This document shows positions 31,817 to 42,200 of a DNA stretch of 64,000 nucleotides, one piece after another. Under the pieces are notes generated by a model. That model saw only the letters and a program-made list of their open reading frames with translations. It was not told where the DNA came from and did no database searches. A program made the position numbers and the translations under genes. How positions within the stretch are numbered: position 1 is the stretch's first letter; every line of letters starts with the position of its first letter. The stretch spans positions 1,240,001-1,304,000 of the forward strand of contig JACKCB010000002.1 of assembly GCA_020634235.1 (NCBI GenBank). Reading direction: 5' to 3'. The DNA comes from Ardenticatenaceae bacterium (GTDB taxonomy: Bacteria > Chloroflexota > Anaerolineae > Promineifilales > Promineifilaceae).

Positions 31817-33304
31817 TTACGCCTTTTCCTCTTTGTCCCGGCCCTCGGCCGCGCGGATGCCCGGCAAATTGCTCAGCGCCTCGGTCAGGTCAATGCCGGT
31901 GAGTGCCTCAATGGTCGCCGGCACCTGGGCGATGATATTCGTCACATCGTGCGTTAGCTTAGACGCCCCAGCGCCCTCACCATCGCCCGAACTAATGATG
32001 ACGACACGGTCCGTTTTCGACAATGGCTCCGAAATAGCTGCGGCAATCTCCGGCAGTTTGTCCAGAATCTGCTGCACGACCGCCGCTTGTGTATACTGCT
32101 CCCAGGCATGCGCTTTCTTCAGCGTCGCTTCCGCCTCGGCCAGACCCTGCTCGCGCAGCACCTCGGCCTGGGCCAGACCACGCTGGCGCAGCACCTCGGC
32201 TTCGGCCAGGCCGCGCGCCTTGTTGGCGTCCGCCTCAGCCTCACCGCGTCGCCGGATCGCTTCCGCCTCGCCGGTCGCTTCTGTTTGCAGTTGGAACTGG
32301 CGCGCTTCGGCCAGGGTTTGCACTTTGTAGCGTTCCGCATCGGCCGGGCGGCGCACGGTAGCCAGCAGCTCTTTCTCCTTGCGCAGGGCTTCCTGCTCCT
32401 GCACCTCAATCTGCTTCTGCTTCTCTACCACCTCAATCTGCACCTGCTCGGCCTTGACCTGCTGGTTGACGATGTTCTGCTGCAAGGTGTAGGCCAGCTC
32501 GGCCTCAGCTCGTTTGCGGTTGATGTCCGCCTCGTAGGCCGATTTCTGAACTTCGTACTCCTTGCGGCTTTCGGCGATGCGCGTTTCTGAGGTGAACTTG
32601 GCCGATTCGCCTTCCTGACGGGCACGAGCGCTCTCAATGGTGGCATCACGCGCTGCTTCCGCCTCGCCAATGGTCGCGTCGCGCTTCACCTGGGCTATAC
32701 GCGGCCGGCCCAGGGCCTCCAGGTAGCCTTCCCGGTCGCTAATGTCCTTGATAACAAAGGAGACGATCTCCATGCCCATGCTGGCCATGTCTTCGCCGGA
32801 GACTTCCTGCACTTTCTGGGCAAATGCTTCGCGGTCTCGGTACAACTGTTCCACGGTTAGCGTGCCGAGGATGGCCCGCAAATGGCCGGCCAGCGTCTCG
32901 TGGGCCACGTGCTGAATCTCGGCCTGGGTTTTGGAAAGGAATTGGATGGCGGCGGTACGGATGGAGTTCTCGTCGCTGCCGATTTTTATCTGGGCCACGC
33001 CGTCCACGGTCACGGGCACGCCTTGCACGGTGGGCACGTCAGGGGTTGTGACGTCGATGGTCATGAGTTCCAGCGAGAGGTCATCCACCCGCTCCAAGAC
33101 CGGCCAGACAAAGGTACGGCCGCCGGTGACGATGCGGTATTTGCTTTCGACCCCGCTGATATCGCGCCGGCCAGAACCCCGGCCGGAGATCACCAGCACC
33201 TCGTTGGGGCCAACCTTCTTCACCCGGCTGGAGTAGGCAAACACCAGCGCCAGGAAGATGAATATGACGACCGGGATCAGGATGGCAATGCTGAGAGAGG
33301 ACAT
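31817..33304 (-). CDS. floT: Flotillin-like membrane scaffold protein
   Basis: A 495-residue SPFH-domain protein that organises fluid membrane microdomains. An N-terminal hydrophobic segment (LSIAILIPVVIFIFLALVFAY) is followed by the SPFH domain (VTGGRTFVWPVLERVDDLSLELMTIDV, VQGVPVTVDGVAQIKI). From about residue 215 to 410 there is a long charged coiled coil full of EAEA repeats, characteristic of flotillins, and a C-terminal oligomerisation region (ILDKLPEIAAAISEPLSKTDRVVIIS). The NfeD/YuaF-like gene directly upstream mirrors the Bacillus yuaF-floT operon. The coiled coil is encoded by repetitive DNA near 32120-32300. Confidence 0.95.
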   Translation of the reverse strand: MSSLSIAILIPVVIFIFLALVFAYSSRVKKVGPNEVLVISGRGSGRRDISGVESKYRIVTGGRTFVWPVLERVDDLSLELMTIDVTTPDVPTVQGVPVTVDGVAQIKIGSDENSIRTAAIQFLSKTQAEIQHVAHETLAGHLRAILGTLTVEQLYRDREAFAQKVQEVSGEDMASMGMEIVSFVIKDISDREGYLEALGRPRIAQVKRDATIGEAEAARDATIESARARQEGESAKFTSETRIAESRKEYEVQKSAYEADINRKRAEAELAYTLQQNIVNQQVKAEQVQIEVVEKQKQIEVQEQEALRKEKELLATVRRPADAERYKVQTLAEARQFQLQTEATGEAEAIRRRGEAEADANKARGLAEAEVLRQRGLAQAEVLREQGLAEAEATLKKAHAWEQYTQAAVVQQILDKLPEIAAAISEPLSKTDRVVIISSGDGEGAGASKLTHDVTNIIAQVPATIEALTGIDLTEALSNLPGIRAAEGRDKEEKA

Positions 33305-33331
33305 GACAATCTCCTTGCTTGGATGGCTGGT

Positions 33332-33901
33332 TTAGCTTTCGCCGGCTTTGTCTACGGACGGTTCAACGTAAGCAACGCGCCCGACGATCTTTTCTACAAT
33401 CACTACTTCGCCGACGCGGATAACCCGGCCGGTGGTCGATCGTGCCCCCAGCTTTACCCGGCCACTGACGTTGTTAAAGGCGATCTCGCCCAACCCATCC
33501 TGGGGGATAGAGGTGATAACCTCGGCCTCGCGGCCGATCGCATCATCTTGCAGGCGGAAGTGGCTTGATTTGCTAGGGGAGAGAATGTAGAGGAAAAAAG
33601 CCTGGGCCAACCCACCTACCACAATGCCCAGGCCGGTGGCCCACAAAATGCTGGGGACAGGCTCCATGTTGAGCCAGATGCGGGTGATGAGGCCGGCAAT
33701 GCCAAAGGTGGCCCCAAACATGGCCATGGCAAAGGGGCTGATGTTGATGGCATCCAGCCCGGAGTCGGTGTCGGCATCGAAGTCAAACACGTCGCCTACT
33801 TCTGCGCCTACCAGGCTGATGACGGCAAAGATGAAGCTAACCAACACCACCCCGGCATAGACTAGATTGAGTGCCCCAGAATCGAAGAGTTCGGCTAGCA
33901 T
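33332..33901 (-). CDS. NfeD/YuaF-like membrane protein, flotillin partner
   Basis: A 189-residue protein with three or four transmembrane helices in the first 115 residues and a C-terminal OB-fold like that of short NfeD proteins (IGREAEVITSIPQDGLGEIAFNNVSGRVKLGARS, then GEVVIVEKIVGRVAYVEP). Such proteins are encoded with flotillins or stomatins and modulate them at the membrane. An acidic loop (GDVFDFDADTDSG) lies between the first two helices. AAGGA precedes the ATG at 33901, and TATAAT (33960-33955) gives a likely promoter for the two-gene operon. Confidence 0.88.
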   Translation of the reverse strand: MLAELFDSGALNLVYAGVVLVSFIFAVISLVGAEVGDVFDFDADTDSGLDAINISPFAMAMFGATFGIAGLITRIWLNMEPVPSILWATGLGIVVGGLAQAFFLYILSPSKSSHFRLQDDAIGREAEVITSIPQDGLGEIAFNNVSGRVKLGARSTTGRVIRVGEVVIVEKIVGRVAYVEPSVDKAGES

Positions 33902-34160
33902 TGGCTGTTTCCTTAAGAGTTGATGGGACAAATGGCGCAAACGGCTACCACGCTATTATACTCGCTGCTTACCTGGCAGGCCAGATGTGCCGGCGGCGCT
34001 CGTGGTCGTTTTCAATAGACTATACGCAATCCAGGACCGGGTGTCGCAGCCGCCCCCGGCCGGGGTGGGTTGCTAAAAACGCCGTCCGGTTGGTACAATG
34101 GGCTTTGTAACCCATAGTTTGCTGCCCGCTGGCCCCGGCCGGGGCCAGAGAAGGAAAACC

Positions 34161-34826
34161 GTGACCGATTTCGACCTTATGACATCCACTGACCCGGACC
34201 CGGAAACATCACCGGCCAGGCCCGAAACTGAACAGGCCCATCCCTTGGCGCCACTCAAGAACCGCGCCTGGCTGTTTGCCATCAGCGCGCTGGTCATCGT
34301 GTTAGACCAGATTACCAAGGCGATTGTGGAACAGCAGATGGTACTCTACACCAGTTGGGCCCCCATTCCCGGCCTGGCAAACCTGTTCCAGTTCACCCAT
34401 GCCATCAACTATGGCGCGGCATTTGGCCTGTTCCAGGAGAGTGGGCGTATCTTCGCCGTGGTCGCCCTGATCGTGGCCGGTGTGATCATCTACTACAACC
34501 ACCGTCTCCCGGCCGGGCATTGGCTGCTGCGTACTGCCCTGGGGTTGCAGTTGGGTGGCGCATTGGGCAACCTCATTGACCGGATGCGGCAGGGGTACGT
34601 CACCGACTTCCTCGATTTCGGCCCCTGGCCGGTGTTCAACCTGGCCGACACAGCCATTGTAGCCGGCGTGGCCCTCCTGGCCCTCCTCATGCTGCAAGAA
34701 ATGTGGGCCGAGCGCCGCGAAGGCCAGGCCACGGCCGCCAATGCCGACGTGCCCGCCGCTACCGACTCTGTTGCCTCGCTAACCGGGATGACCAGTGTGA
34801 GGCAAGATGACCCCGCCTCCTCTTGA
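34161..34826 (+). CDS. lspA: Lipoprotein signal peptidase, copy 2
   Basis: The second signal peptidase II, 221 residues from GTG at 34161, which has AGAAGGA ahead of it. Motifs are VIVLDQITK (Asp49), NYGAAFG, GGALGNLIDR (catalytic Asp140) and FNLADTAI (catalytic Asp163), complete. It differs from copy 1 by an acidic/Pro-rich N-terminal tail of about 33 residues and a C-terminal tail of about 40 residues. It overlaps the pseudouridine synthase gene by 20 bases, the common lspA-rluD arrangement, so this is probably the ancestral housekeeping copy. A likely promoter is TTGCTA, 18 bases, TACAAT (34094-34099). Confidence 0.95.
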   Translation: MTDFDLMTSTDPDPETSPARPETEQAHPLAPLKNRAWLFAISALVIVLDQITKAIVEQQMVLYTSWAPIPGLANLFQFTHAINYGAAFGLFQESGRIFAVVALIVAGVIIYYNHRLPAGHWLLRTALGLQLGGALGNLIDRMRQGYVTDFLDFGPWPVFNLADTAIVAGVALLALLMLQEMWAERREGQATAANADVPAATDSVASLTGMTSVRQDDPASS

Positions 34827-35757
34827 GATGAACCCGCAAACGATGGTAATTAACCTGGACCGGCCGGGCGAACGGCTGGATCGGGCGCTGGCGGCTGCCC
34901 GGCCGGATATCTCTCGTGCCCAATGGCAGCGACTGATCAAAGAAGCCTGTGTAACCCTGGACGGACGGCCGGTGAAAGCCAGCCAGCGCCTGGAGGGCGG
35001 CGAAAGTCTCGTTGTGGTGCTCCCCCCGGTAGTTGACACGGAACTGCAACCAGAAGCAATCCCGCTGGAAATCTTGTATGAGGACGCCGACCTGCTGGTG
35101 GTCAACAAACCGGCCGGGATGGTCGTCCATCCCGCGGCCGGGCATGACCACGGCACCCTGGTCAACGCCATCCTGGCCCACTGCCCCGATCTGCCCGGTG
35201 TGGGAGGCGAACGCCGGCCGGGGATTGTGCACCGGCTGGACAAAGACACCTCCGGCATTATCCTGGTGGCCAAGCATGACGCAGCACTGACCTTTTTGCA
35301 GCGGCAGTTTAAGCAGCGCACGGTGCAAAAAACCTACCTGGCCCTGGTGGAGGGGCACCTGACACCGGCCGAAGCGCTCATCGACGCGCCGCTTGGCCGT
35401 GACCCACGCCAGCGCAAGCAGATGGCCGTGATTCCGCCCGGCGGGTCGGCCACGGCCCGGCCGGCACAAACACGCTACCTGGTACTGGACCGCTACGACG
35501 AGTACACGCTGGTGGCCTGCTACCCGCTCACCGGCCGGACACACCAGATTCGGGTACACCTGGCCTTTGCCGGCCATCCGATTGTGGGGGACAAGGTGTA
35601 TGGGCGGCGCAAACAGCCGCTGGGGCTGGACCGCCACTTTTTGCACGCCGCCGAGATTGCTTTCACCCGGCCGGGGGGCCAGGCCATGCACTTCAAAGTA
35701 GGGCTCCCCCCCGAACTTCAACAGCTCCTAGACACTCTGGCTAAAAGCGAGAGCTAG
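34807..35757 (+). CDS. rluD: RluD-type 23S rRNA pseudouridine synthase
   Basis: A pseudouridine synthase of the RluA/RluC/RluD group, 316 residues. The N-terminal S4 RNA-binding domain (RPGERLDRALAAARPDISRAQWQRLI) is followed by the catalytic domain with GIVHRLDKDTSGII, where the Asp after HRL is the nucleophile, and the conserved Tyr strand (VQKTYLALVEG) and TGRTHQIRVHLAFAGHPIVGD. By domain order it is closest to RluD, which modifies helix 69 of 23S rRNA, though by eye RluC cannot be excluded. The ATG at 34807 has GAGG eight bases upstream, inside the end of lspA, so translation is coupled. Confidence 0.9.
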   Translation: MTPPPLEMNPQTMVINLDRPGERLDRALAAARPDISRAQWQRLIKEACVTLDGRPVKASQRLEGGESLVVVLPPVVDTELQPEAIPLEILYEDADLLVVNKPAGMVVHPAAGHDHGTLVNAILAHCPDLPGVGGERRPGIVHRLDKDTSGIILVAKHDAALTFLQRQFKQRTVQKTYLALVEGHLTPAEALIDAPLGRDPRQRKQMAVIPPGGSATARPAQTRYLVLDRYDEYTLVACYPLTGRTHQIRVHLAFAGHPIVGDKVYGRRKQPLGLDRHFLHAAEIAFTRPGGQAMHFKVGLPPELQQLLDTLAKSES

Positions 35758-35777
35758 CGCTCGTTCAGTCCGCTCAC

Positions 35778-36971
35778 TCACGGCATCATGAGCACCGGCT
35801 CTATGTGCCCCAAGGCCCAATCAATTTCCGCTTTGGTGATCACCAGCGGTGGGGCAATGCGAATCACCGTGTCGTGAGTCTCTTTGCACAGAATGCCGCG
35901 GTGCTGCAGCGCTTCACAGAAACGGCGCGCCCGCGTGTTCAGCTCCACGCCAATGAACAACCCTTTGCCGCGCACTTCCTTGATATGTTCGCTCTCAATA
36001 CGCGCCAGCCGGCCGCGGAAATAGTCGCCCAACTCGGCTGAACGGTCGCACAAATGCTCGTCGCTGAGCACCTGCAAGGCGGCCCGGCCGATGGCCGCGC
36101 CCAGGGGGTTGCCGCCAAAAGTGCTGCCGTGGTCCCCCGGCCGGAACAGGCCCAAAATGGACTGGTCGGCCAACACCGCGGAGACGGGATAGAAGCCCCC
36201 GCTCAGCGCCTTGCCAATAATGACGATGTCGGGGCGCACGCCTTCGTGATGGGCGGCAAAGAGCTTGCCCGTGCGCCCCAAGCCGGTCTGAATTTCGTCG
36301 GCCAGGAGCAGCACGTTGTTCGCGCGGCAAATCTCGGCAGCTTCGGCCAGGTACCCGGCCGGGGGCATCACCACACCCCCCTCACCCTGAATAGGCTCCA
36401 CCAAAAAGCCCACCGTATGCGGCGTGATGGCCCTGGCCAGGGCCGCCGTGTCGCCATAAGGAATCATCACAAAGCCAGGCGTAAAGGGGCCAAAATCCTC
36501 TTTGTACTGCGGCTCGCTGGAAAAACCGACAATGGTCGTGGTGCGCCCGTGGAAATTCCCCTTGCAGACGATAATCTCCGCCTGATTGGCCGGCACCCCT
36601 TTCACCGTGTAGCCCCACTTGCGGGCCGCCTTGATGGCCGTCTCCACCGCCTCCGCGCCCGTGTTCATGGGCAGCGACATCTCATAGCCGGTCAGGTCGG
36701 AAAGCTGTTTCAGGAAGGGGCCCATCTGGTCATTGCGGAAGGCCCGCGAGGTCAGCGTGACCCGTTCCATCTGCTCACGCGCCGCCGCCAAAATGGTGGG
36801 GTGACAATGCCCCTGGTTCACCGCCGAGTAAGCACTCAGGCAATCCAGGTAGCGGTTGCCGTCCACGTCATAGACCCATACCCCCTCCGCTCGCTGGATG
36901 ACCACGTCCAGCGGATGGTAGTTATGGGCACTGTAGGTTTCATCGAGTTCAATGTAGTATTGGCTGTCCAT
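35778..36971 (-). CDS. rocD: Ornithine aminotransferase (class III)
   Basis: A PLP enzyme that converts ornithine and 2-oxoglutarate to glutamate semialdehyde, 397 residues. Ornithine-aminotransferase wording runs throughout: ETYSAHNYHPLDVVIQRAEGVWVYDVDG, YLDCLSAYSAVNQGHCHP, MNTGAEAVETAIKAARKWGY, GNFHGRTTTIVGFS and LADEIQTGLGRTGKLFA. The PLP lysine is in IIGKALSGGFYPVSAVLA. The start is the ATG at 36971, which CGGAG precedes; an in-frame extension has no ribosome site. It is convergent with rluD, with only 20 bases between the stops. No other proline or arginine gene is nearby. Confidence 0.93.
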   Translation of the reverse strand: MDSQYYIELDETYSAHNYHPLDVVIQRAEGVWVYDVDGNRYLDCLSAYSAVNQGHCHPTILAAAREQMERVTLTSRAFRNDQMGPFLKQLSDLTGYEMSLPMNTGAEAVETAIKAARKWGYTVKGVPANQAEIIVCKGNFHGRTTTIVGFSSEPQYKEDFGPFTPGFVMIPYGDTAALARAITPHTVGFLVEPIQGEGGVVMPPAGYLAEAAEICRANNVLLLADEIQTGLGRTGKLFAAHHEGVRPDIVIIGKALSGGFYPVSAVLADQSILGLFRPGDHGSTFGGNPLGAAIGRAALQVLSDEHLCDRSAELGDYFRGRLARIESEHIKEVRGKGLFIGVELNTRARRFCEALQHRGILCKETHDTVIRIAPPLVITKAEIDWALGHIEPVLMMP

Positions 36972-37121
36972 AGTTACTCCGAAAAATAGTGGGATTGTGG
37001 GATGGTGGACCCCCAAAGTACTGCGCTCAGAGCAGCTATCCCGGTGGTGCACCTGATCTATTCTATCTCAATTGGGCTTTTTTTTCTTGTCCCGGCCGGG
37101 GCCGGCGGCTCTCCCGGCCGG

Positions 37122-37946
37122 TCAGGCGGGCAGCAGCCCGGCAAAGGCCAGCAGCAAGTAAACGCTGCCAAAGACGGCACAATAGGCGGCAAAAATATAC
37201 AGGCTGCGCTGCCGCAGCCAGGCCAGCAAGAAGTAAATGCAAGCGTAGCCGGTGAGGGCGGCGGTGGCAAAAGTGACCAGGTAGAACGGCAGTTGGTCGC
37301 CGCTGGTGCCCGCCTGCGCCAGGTCTAGCACGGCCAGCAGCCCGGCACCCAGAATGGCCGGGATACCCAGCAGAAAGCTGAAGCGGGCGGCGGTGGGGCG
37401 ATCCAACCCGCGCCACAGCCCGCCGGTGATGGTGCTGCCGCTGCGCGAAACGCCAGGCAGCAGGGCCACCATCTGGAAAAGGCCGATGATAACCGCATCG
37501 ACGAGCTTGAGTTGGGCAAGCTGCTTGCGCCCGGTTAGCAGCCGCTCGCCAACCACCAGCAGGGCCGCGGTAACCAGCAGGAAGAAGGCCGCGGCCACAG
37601 GGATGCCAAAAACCTCGTCAAAGAAACTTTCCAGCAGCAGGCCAGCCACCCCGGCCGGGATGGTGCCCGCCAGGATGTACCAGCCCAGGCGCGCGTCAGG
37701 TGTGGCCATGGGGGCGCGCTGGCCCAAACCGGCCAGCACCGCCTTCGTAATCTGCCACAAATCCCGCCGGAAGTAGATGAGCACCGCCACCAGCGTGCCC
37801 AGGTGAGCAATGGCCACCAGCGTCAGCGGCGGCTCTGTCCAGCCCAACAGGCTGGGCACCAAAATGAGGTGACCGGAGCTGGAGATGGGCAAGAACTCCG
37901 TCGCCCCCTGGATAATACCGAGCAAAATCGCTTCCCAATAGCTCAT
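37122..37946 (-). CDS. uppP: Undecaprenyl-diphosphatase
   Basis: The integral membrane phosphatase that recycles the undecaprenyl carrier for peptidoglycan synthesis (BacA/UppP). The 274 residues include the two consensus regions: GIIQGATEFLPISSSGHLIL at the start, with the Glu-rich motif, and LLPGVSRSGSTITGG near residue 165, with the catalytic Arg. About seven hydrophobic helices span the protein. AAGGA lies eight bases before the ATG. The gene lies between rocD and tgt on the minus strand and may share a transcript with tgt, whose stop is 32 bases upstream of this start. Confidence 0.97.
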   Translation of the reverse strand: MSYWEAILLGIIQGATEFLPISSSGHLILVPSLLGWTEPPLTLVAIAHLGTLVAVLIYFRRDLWQITKAVLAGLGQRAPMATPDARLGWYILAGTIPAGVAGLLLESFFDEVFGIPVAAAFFLLVTAALLVVGERLLTGRKQLAQLKLVDAVIIGLFQMVALLPGVSRSGSTITGGLWRGLDRPTAARFSFLLGIPAILGAGLLAVLDLAQAGTSGDQLPFYLVTFATAALTGYACIYFLLAWLRQRSLYIFAAYCAVFGSVYLLLAFAGLLPA

Positions 37947-37977
37947 GGGTGTTCCTTGTTGTATTGTGTGGGCCGGC

Positions 37978-39090
37978 TCACGCCCCGCCCTCGTAATGGG
38001 CCAGGAAAGCGCCGGCCAGCGCCGGCAGCTCGCCGGCGAGGATGGCCTGCCGCATCTGGCGCATGAGGGTTAGCAAAAAGTGGACGTTGTGGGTGGTTAG
38101 CAGGATGTGCCCCAGGATCTCTTTGGCCTTGATGAGATGGTTCAGGTAGGCGCGGCTGAAGTGGGTGCAGGTGTAACAGGCGCAGCCAGCGGTGATGGGG
38201 GCGGGGTCGGTGGCAAAGCGGGCATTGCGCAGGTTCAACCGCCCGCCGGTGATCATGGCCGAGCCGTGGCGCGCCAGCCGGGTGGGCAGCACACAGTCGA
38301 AGATGTCCACGCCGCGCAAAACGCCGTTGACCAGGTCTTCAGCTGCGCCCACGCCCATGAGGTAGCGGGGCTTCCCGGCCGGGAGTACCGGATGCAGCCA
38401 TTCCAGCACAGCGTGCATCTGGGCCTTGCTCTCGCCCACGGCCAGCCCGCCAATGGCGTAGCCGGGAAAGTCCAACCCCAGCAAGAATTGGGCACTGGCT
38501 TCGCGTAGGTCCCGGAAGATGCCCCCCTGGACAATGCCGAAGAGCGCCTGCCCCGGCCGGGTGTGGGCCACCCGGCAGCGCTCAGCCCAGGCGTGGGTCC
38601 GGACCAGCGACTGCTTGACATAATCGTAGTCCGTCGGCGGCGGGCATTCGTCAAAAGCCATGACAATGTCTGACCCCAGGTTTTCCTGAATGGCAATGCT
38701 CTTTTCAGGCGTAAAACGGTGGTAAGAGCCATCAATGTGCGACTGGAAGGTCACGCCATCGGCATCGACTTTGCGCGTAGCACTGAGGCTAAACACCTGG
38801 AAGCCACCGCTGTCGGTGAGGATGGGACCAGGCCAGGCCATAAACTGGTGCAGCCCGCCCAAATCCCGGATGCGCTCATCCCCCGGCCGGAGATAGAGAT
38901 GGTAGGTATTGCTCAGAATGAGGCTGGCCCCCAACGCCACCAGGTCGGCCGGGCGCAACGCTTTGACCGTGGCCTGGGTGCCAACGGGCGCGAAAACCGG
39001 CGTTTCGATGATGCCGTGGGGGGTGTGCAGCCGGCCCGCCCGCGCCTGGCTGTGCGGGTCCGTCGCCATGAGTTCGAATTCAAATGACAT
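37978..39090 (-). CDS. tgt: Queuine/preQ1 tRNA-guanine transglycosylase
   Basis: Exchanges guanine-34 for preQ1 in GUN-anticodon tRNAs. The 370-residue protein carries the nucleophile and binding motifs TDSGGFQVFSL, FDECPPPTD, GIVQGG and DCVLPTR, and the zinc site CACYTCTHFSRAYLNHL with Cys-x-Cys-x2-Cys and His. All are intact. The ATG at 39090 has no ribosome site but TATAAT lies eight bases upstream, consistent with a leaderless transcript. No queuosine precursor genes (queCDEF) are in the window. Confidence 0.97.
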   Translation of the reverse strand: MSFEFELMATDPHSQARAGRLHTPHGIIETPVFAPVGTQATVKALRPADLVALGASLILSNTYHLYLRPGDERIRDLGGLHQFMAWPGPILTDSGGFQVFSLSATRKVDADGVTFQSHIDGSYHRFTPEKSIAIQENLGSDIVMAFDECPPPTDYDYVKQSLVRTHAWAERCRVAHTRPGQALFGIVQGGIFRDLREASAQFLLGLDFPGYAIGGLAVGESKAQMHAVLEWLHPVLPAGKPRYLMGVGAAEDLVNGVLRGVDIFDCVLPTRLARHGSAMITGGRLNLRNARFATDPAPITAGCACYTCTHFSRAYLNHLIKAKEILGHILLTTHNVHFLLTLMRQMRQAILAGELPALAGAFLAHYEGGA

Positions 39091-39104
39091 AGCGGGGGAT
39101 TATA
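39091..39104 (-). promoter_or_regulatory. -10 element of a leaderless promoter for tgt
   Basis: TATAAT (39104-39099 on minus) followed by eight bases and the ATG at 39090. The -35 is weak or absent. Confidence 0.55.
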
Positions 39105-39197
39105 CCCGACAACGAGGCGTAAAGCGTAATGCCGCGGCCACCGGCCGGCCGGCGGGATGGCGAAGGAACGGTCTCACCAACCTGAACAGCCCCGGCA

Positions 39198-39238
39198 AAC
39201 AAAACGGGCACCCCTTACCTGTGTAAAGGGTGCCCGTT
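39198..39238 (-). terminator. Intrinsic terminator after the subtilase gene
   Basis: On the minus strand AACGGGCACCC (39238-39228) pairs with GGGTGCCCGTT (39213-39203), the stem extending into the loop with one mismatch, and is followed by TTGTTTG. It closes transcription from the large protease gene. Confidence 0.85.
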
Positions 39239-39292
39239 CAGGAACAACAAGACCTGGCATTTCTCCCCTTCAGGGAGTAGCCAGGCGGGGGG

Positions 39293-42200
39293 TTAGGGCT
39301 TCACGATCACCGGCAGATACACCAGGTAAGTGCTGGTCTCCATGGTCACCGTGGTGCTGGTGGACGGATCGAACTGCGAGGTGACGGTCAGGTCAACCGC
39401 GTCACTGCTGCCCGCGCCCACGGTCACATACACCTCGATGGTGATGCTGGCCCCGGGGGCCAGCGGCCCGGTCGTGCTGGCCGACAGCGCCGCCGTCCAG
39501 TCCGACGCACCCAGCGCCAGGTCGAAGGTGTCGGTGATGTCGCCGTCGTTGGTGATCTCCAGCGTGTAGGTCACCGTCTGCCCGGCGGTACCGGTGGCCA
39601 TCAGGTCGCCGGTCAGGCCAATGGCCGCGTTGCCGTCGGCGGTCGTTGTGCCGGTGCCGTCCAGCACCAGCAGCGGATCGCCCTGGGAAGTGGCGGTGAG
39701 GGTGAGGCTGTCATTGTCGCCCAGCATCGCCCCGGCCGGGATGTCTACCGCCACCTGAATGGTGGCCGAGTTACCGCTGAGGACGCTGATGGGCGTGCTG
39801 GTGAGCAGGCTGGCCGACCAACTGCCGGCGCTCAGGGTCAGGTCGTAGGTATCGTCCAGCCCCAGGTTGGTCAGGGTGAAGTTGTGCACCACCGTTTCAC
39901 CCGGCCCGCCGCTGGCCACGCTGTCCGACAGGGTGGCCACGTAGCTGGTGGGGGTGGTCGCCGCATCCACGCACCAGGTGTTCAGCGTGCCGGTGTCGCC
40001 GCCGGCCAGGTCGTAGGCGGTGATGCGCCAGGTGCCGGCGACGTCTTCGCCATCGAAGGCGGCCAGGGCGTTGTTGGGGATGAAGCTGCCGGCGATGGCG
40101 GGAACGCCCGCGCCACATTCGTTCTCGACCGGGGTGGCCGCTTCGTCGTCCAGGGTGGCGTCGATGTCGTTGCCGGAACAGCCGAAGGTGCTGGCGGGGA
40201 CGCCCGGCCGGTCGTAGAAGGTGACGGTGGTGCCGGTGTCTACGTGGGTCAGGGAGAAGACTGTATCGCCGACCCAGGTGTGGGTCACGTCGATGCTGAC
40301 GTTCAGGTCGTCGATGGTGCCGCCGTTGGCGATGACCAGGTCGTTGGTGATCCCGGCCGGGTTGTTGTCCGGGATGGCCAGGTTAGGCGACGAGCATTGC
40401 AGGTCTACCGTGGTGAAGCTCCAGGTTGCCGACACACCGGCACCGCAGGCATTGTCGGCGGTGACGCGCCAGTAGTAGGTGAAGTTGCCACCCAGGCCGC
40501 TGCTGGTGTAACTGGTGCCGGCCGTGGTGGCTGACTCCACGATGTTGGTAAAGGCGGCGTCGGTGGCGATCTCGATGGTGAAGCTGTCACCGGAACCGGT
40601 CCAGGTGAAGGTGGGCGCCAGCGGCACGTTGATCGCGCCGTTGGCCGGGCTGGCCAGGGTGGCGCTGCCCGGGGTGGTGAACAGGTTCAACTGGACCGTG
40701 GTGGTGTGGGTGCTGGTAGGCGCTACACCGACCACATCGATGGCGTAGCTGCCAGCGGCGGCGCTGCCGGTGCCGCTGATGGTCAGCGTGCTGCTGCCGG
40801 GCGGGTTCACCGGGTTGGTGCTAAAGCTGGTGGAGGTCCCGGCCGGGTTGCCGCTGGCACTCAGGGTCACCGGGTCGTTGAAACCAAGAATCGAATCCAC
40901 GTTCACCGTGTAGAGGGCGTTGCTGGGGGCGCAGACTGACTGCGCGGCCGGCGTCGCCACCAGGGAGAAGTCGGCGTACAGGGCGCAGTTCTGGCAGATC
41001 AGGGCAAAGCTCTGGTCGGTGGGATCGGCGTTGTAGAGGATGGCATCGCCGGCGATGTTGGCCGCGTCGACGGTGATGACCAGCCCCCCGGCCGGGTTCT
41101 GGATGTACACATTCTCCAGGTTGTTGATGGCATCGGCCGCGCCGCCGGTGCTAGACCAGCCGCCACTGAAGACGTTGCCCAGGTAGGTGTTGGCCCCATT
41201 CACTACCGTCAGGTTTAGATTGTTCACCAGGGCGGGGTTCGCGCCCACCGCGCCGGGCGCGTCTGACCAGGCCAGGGTAATCTTGACCGGCTTGCTGGGA
41301 TCGGCTACGCCAGCAGCCAGCGTCCAGCTTTCGCCGCTGTTGCCAAAGACAACCGGCAGGTCCTGGTAGACCACGGGCACGCTGGGGCTGATGATGTTGG
41401 TGGTGTTGATGCGTCCCCAGCCTTCGTTGATGTTAGGAATGTCGGCGGTGCCCATGTCGACCGCGCCGTTGACCATGAGGGCCTTGGCCATGGCGGTGCT
41501 GGGGTTGGCCCCGCTGTTGAAGGCGCGCCACCATTCGGTAACCAGGGTAATGGCTCCGGAGGTGTGGGGCGCGGCCATGCTGGTGCCAGAGCAGAAGGCA
41601 TACAGGTTGTTGGTGCCGGCAATGGCCGTGCTGCAAGAACCGCCCAGGTCGTTACGGCTGGAGGAGATCTGCTCGCCCGGCGTGGCGATGGTGGGCACCC
41701 AGCGGCCATCTACGGCAGGGCCACGGCTGCTGAACGAGGAGATAGTGTCGATGCTGCCCACCCGGTAGTTCTGGCTGGAGGCGGTCACGATGAGGTTTTT
41801 GCCTTCTTTGGGGGCGGTGAGTGTACTGGTGCCAGGGCCAGAGTTGCCGGCGGAGAAGACTTCGATGAAGGGTTCGGCGACATTGGTGGTGGTCCAGTCA
41901 CCGTCGAGCACCATGATGTCATGGGTACGTTCGGAGGCCTGGTAGCCGTGGTTGGTGCCTTCGCCGGTGGTCCAGGAGTTGTTGCCGCCGATGGCCCCAC
42001 CTTGCACGGCCCATTGGCTGTGTTCTTGCCATCCCCCGGCCGGGGGCCAGGCCGCCGCCGAGAGGGAATTGGAGGCAAAGATGCTGTAACCCGGCGCTAC
42101 ACCCAGGCCATACAGATAGCCGTTGGGGTCAGTGAAGCCAGCGGTGGCGTCACCACCGACAATGCCGGCTACGTGTGTGCCGTGCCCGCCACCGGAACAG

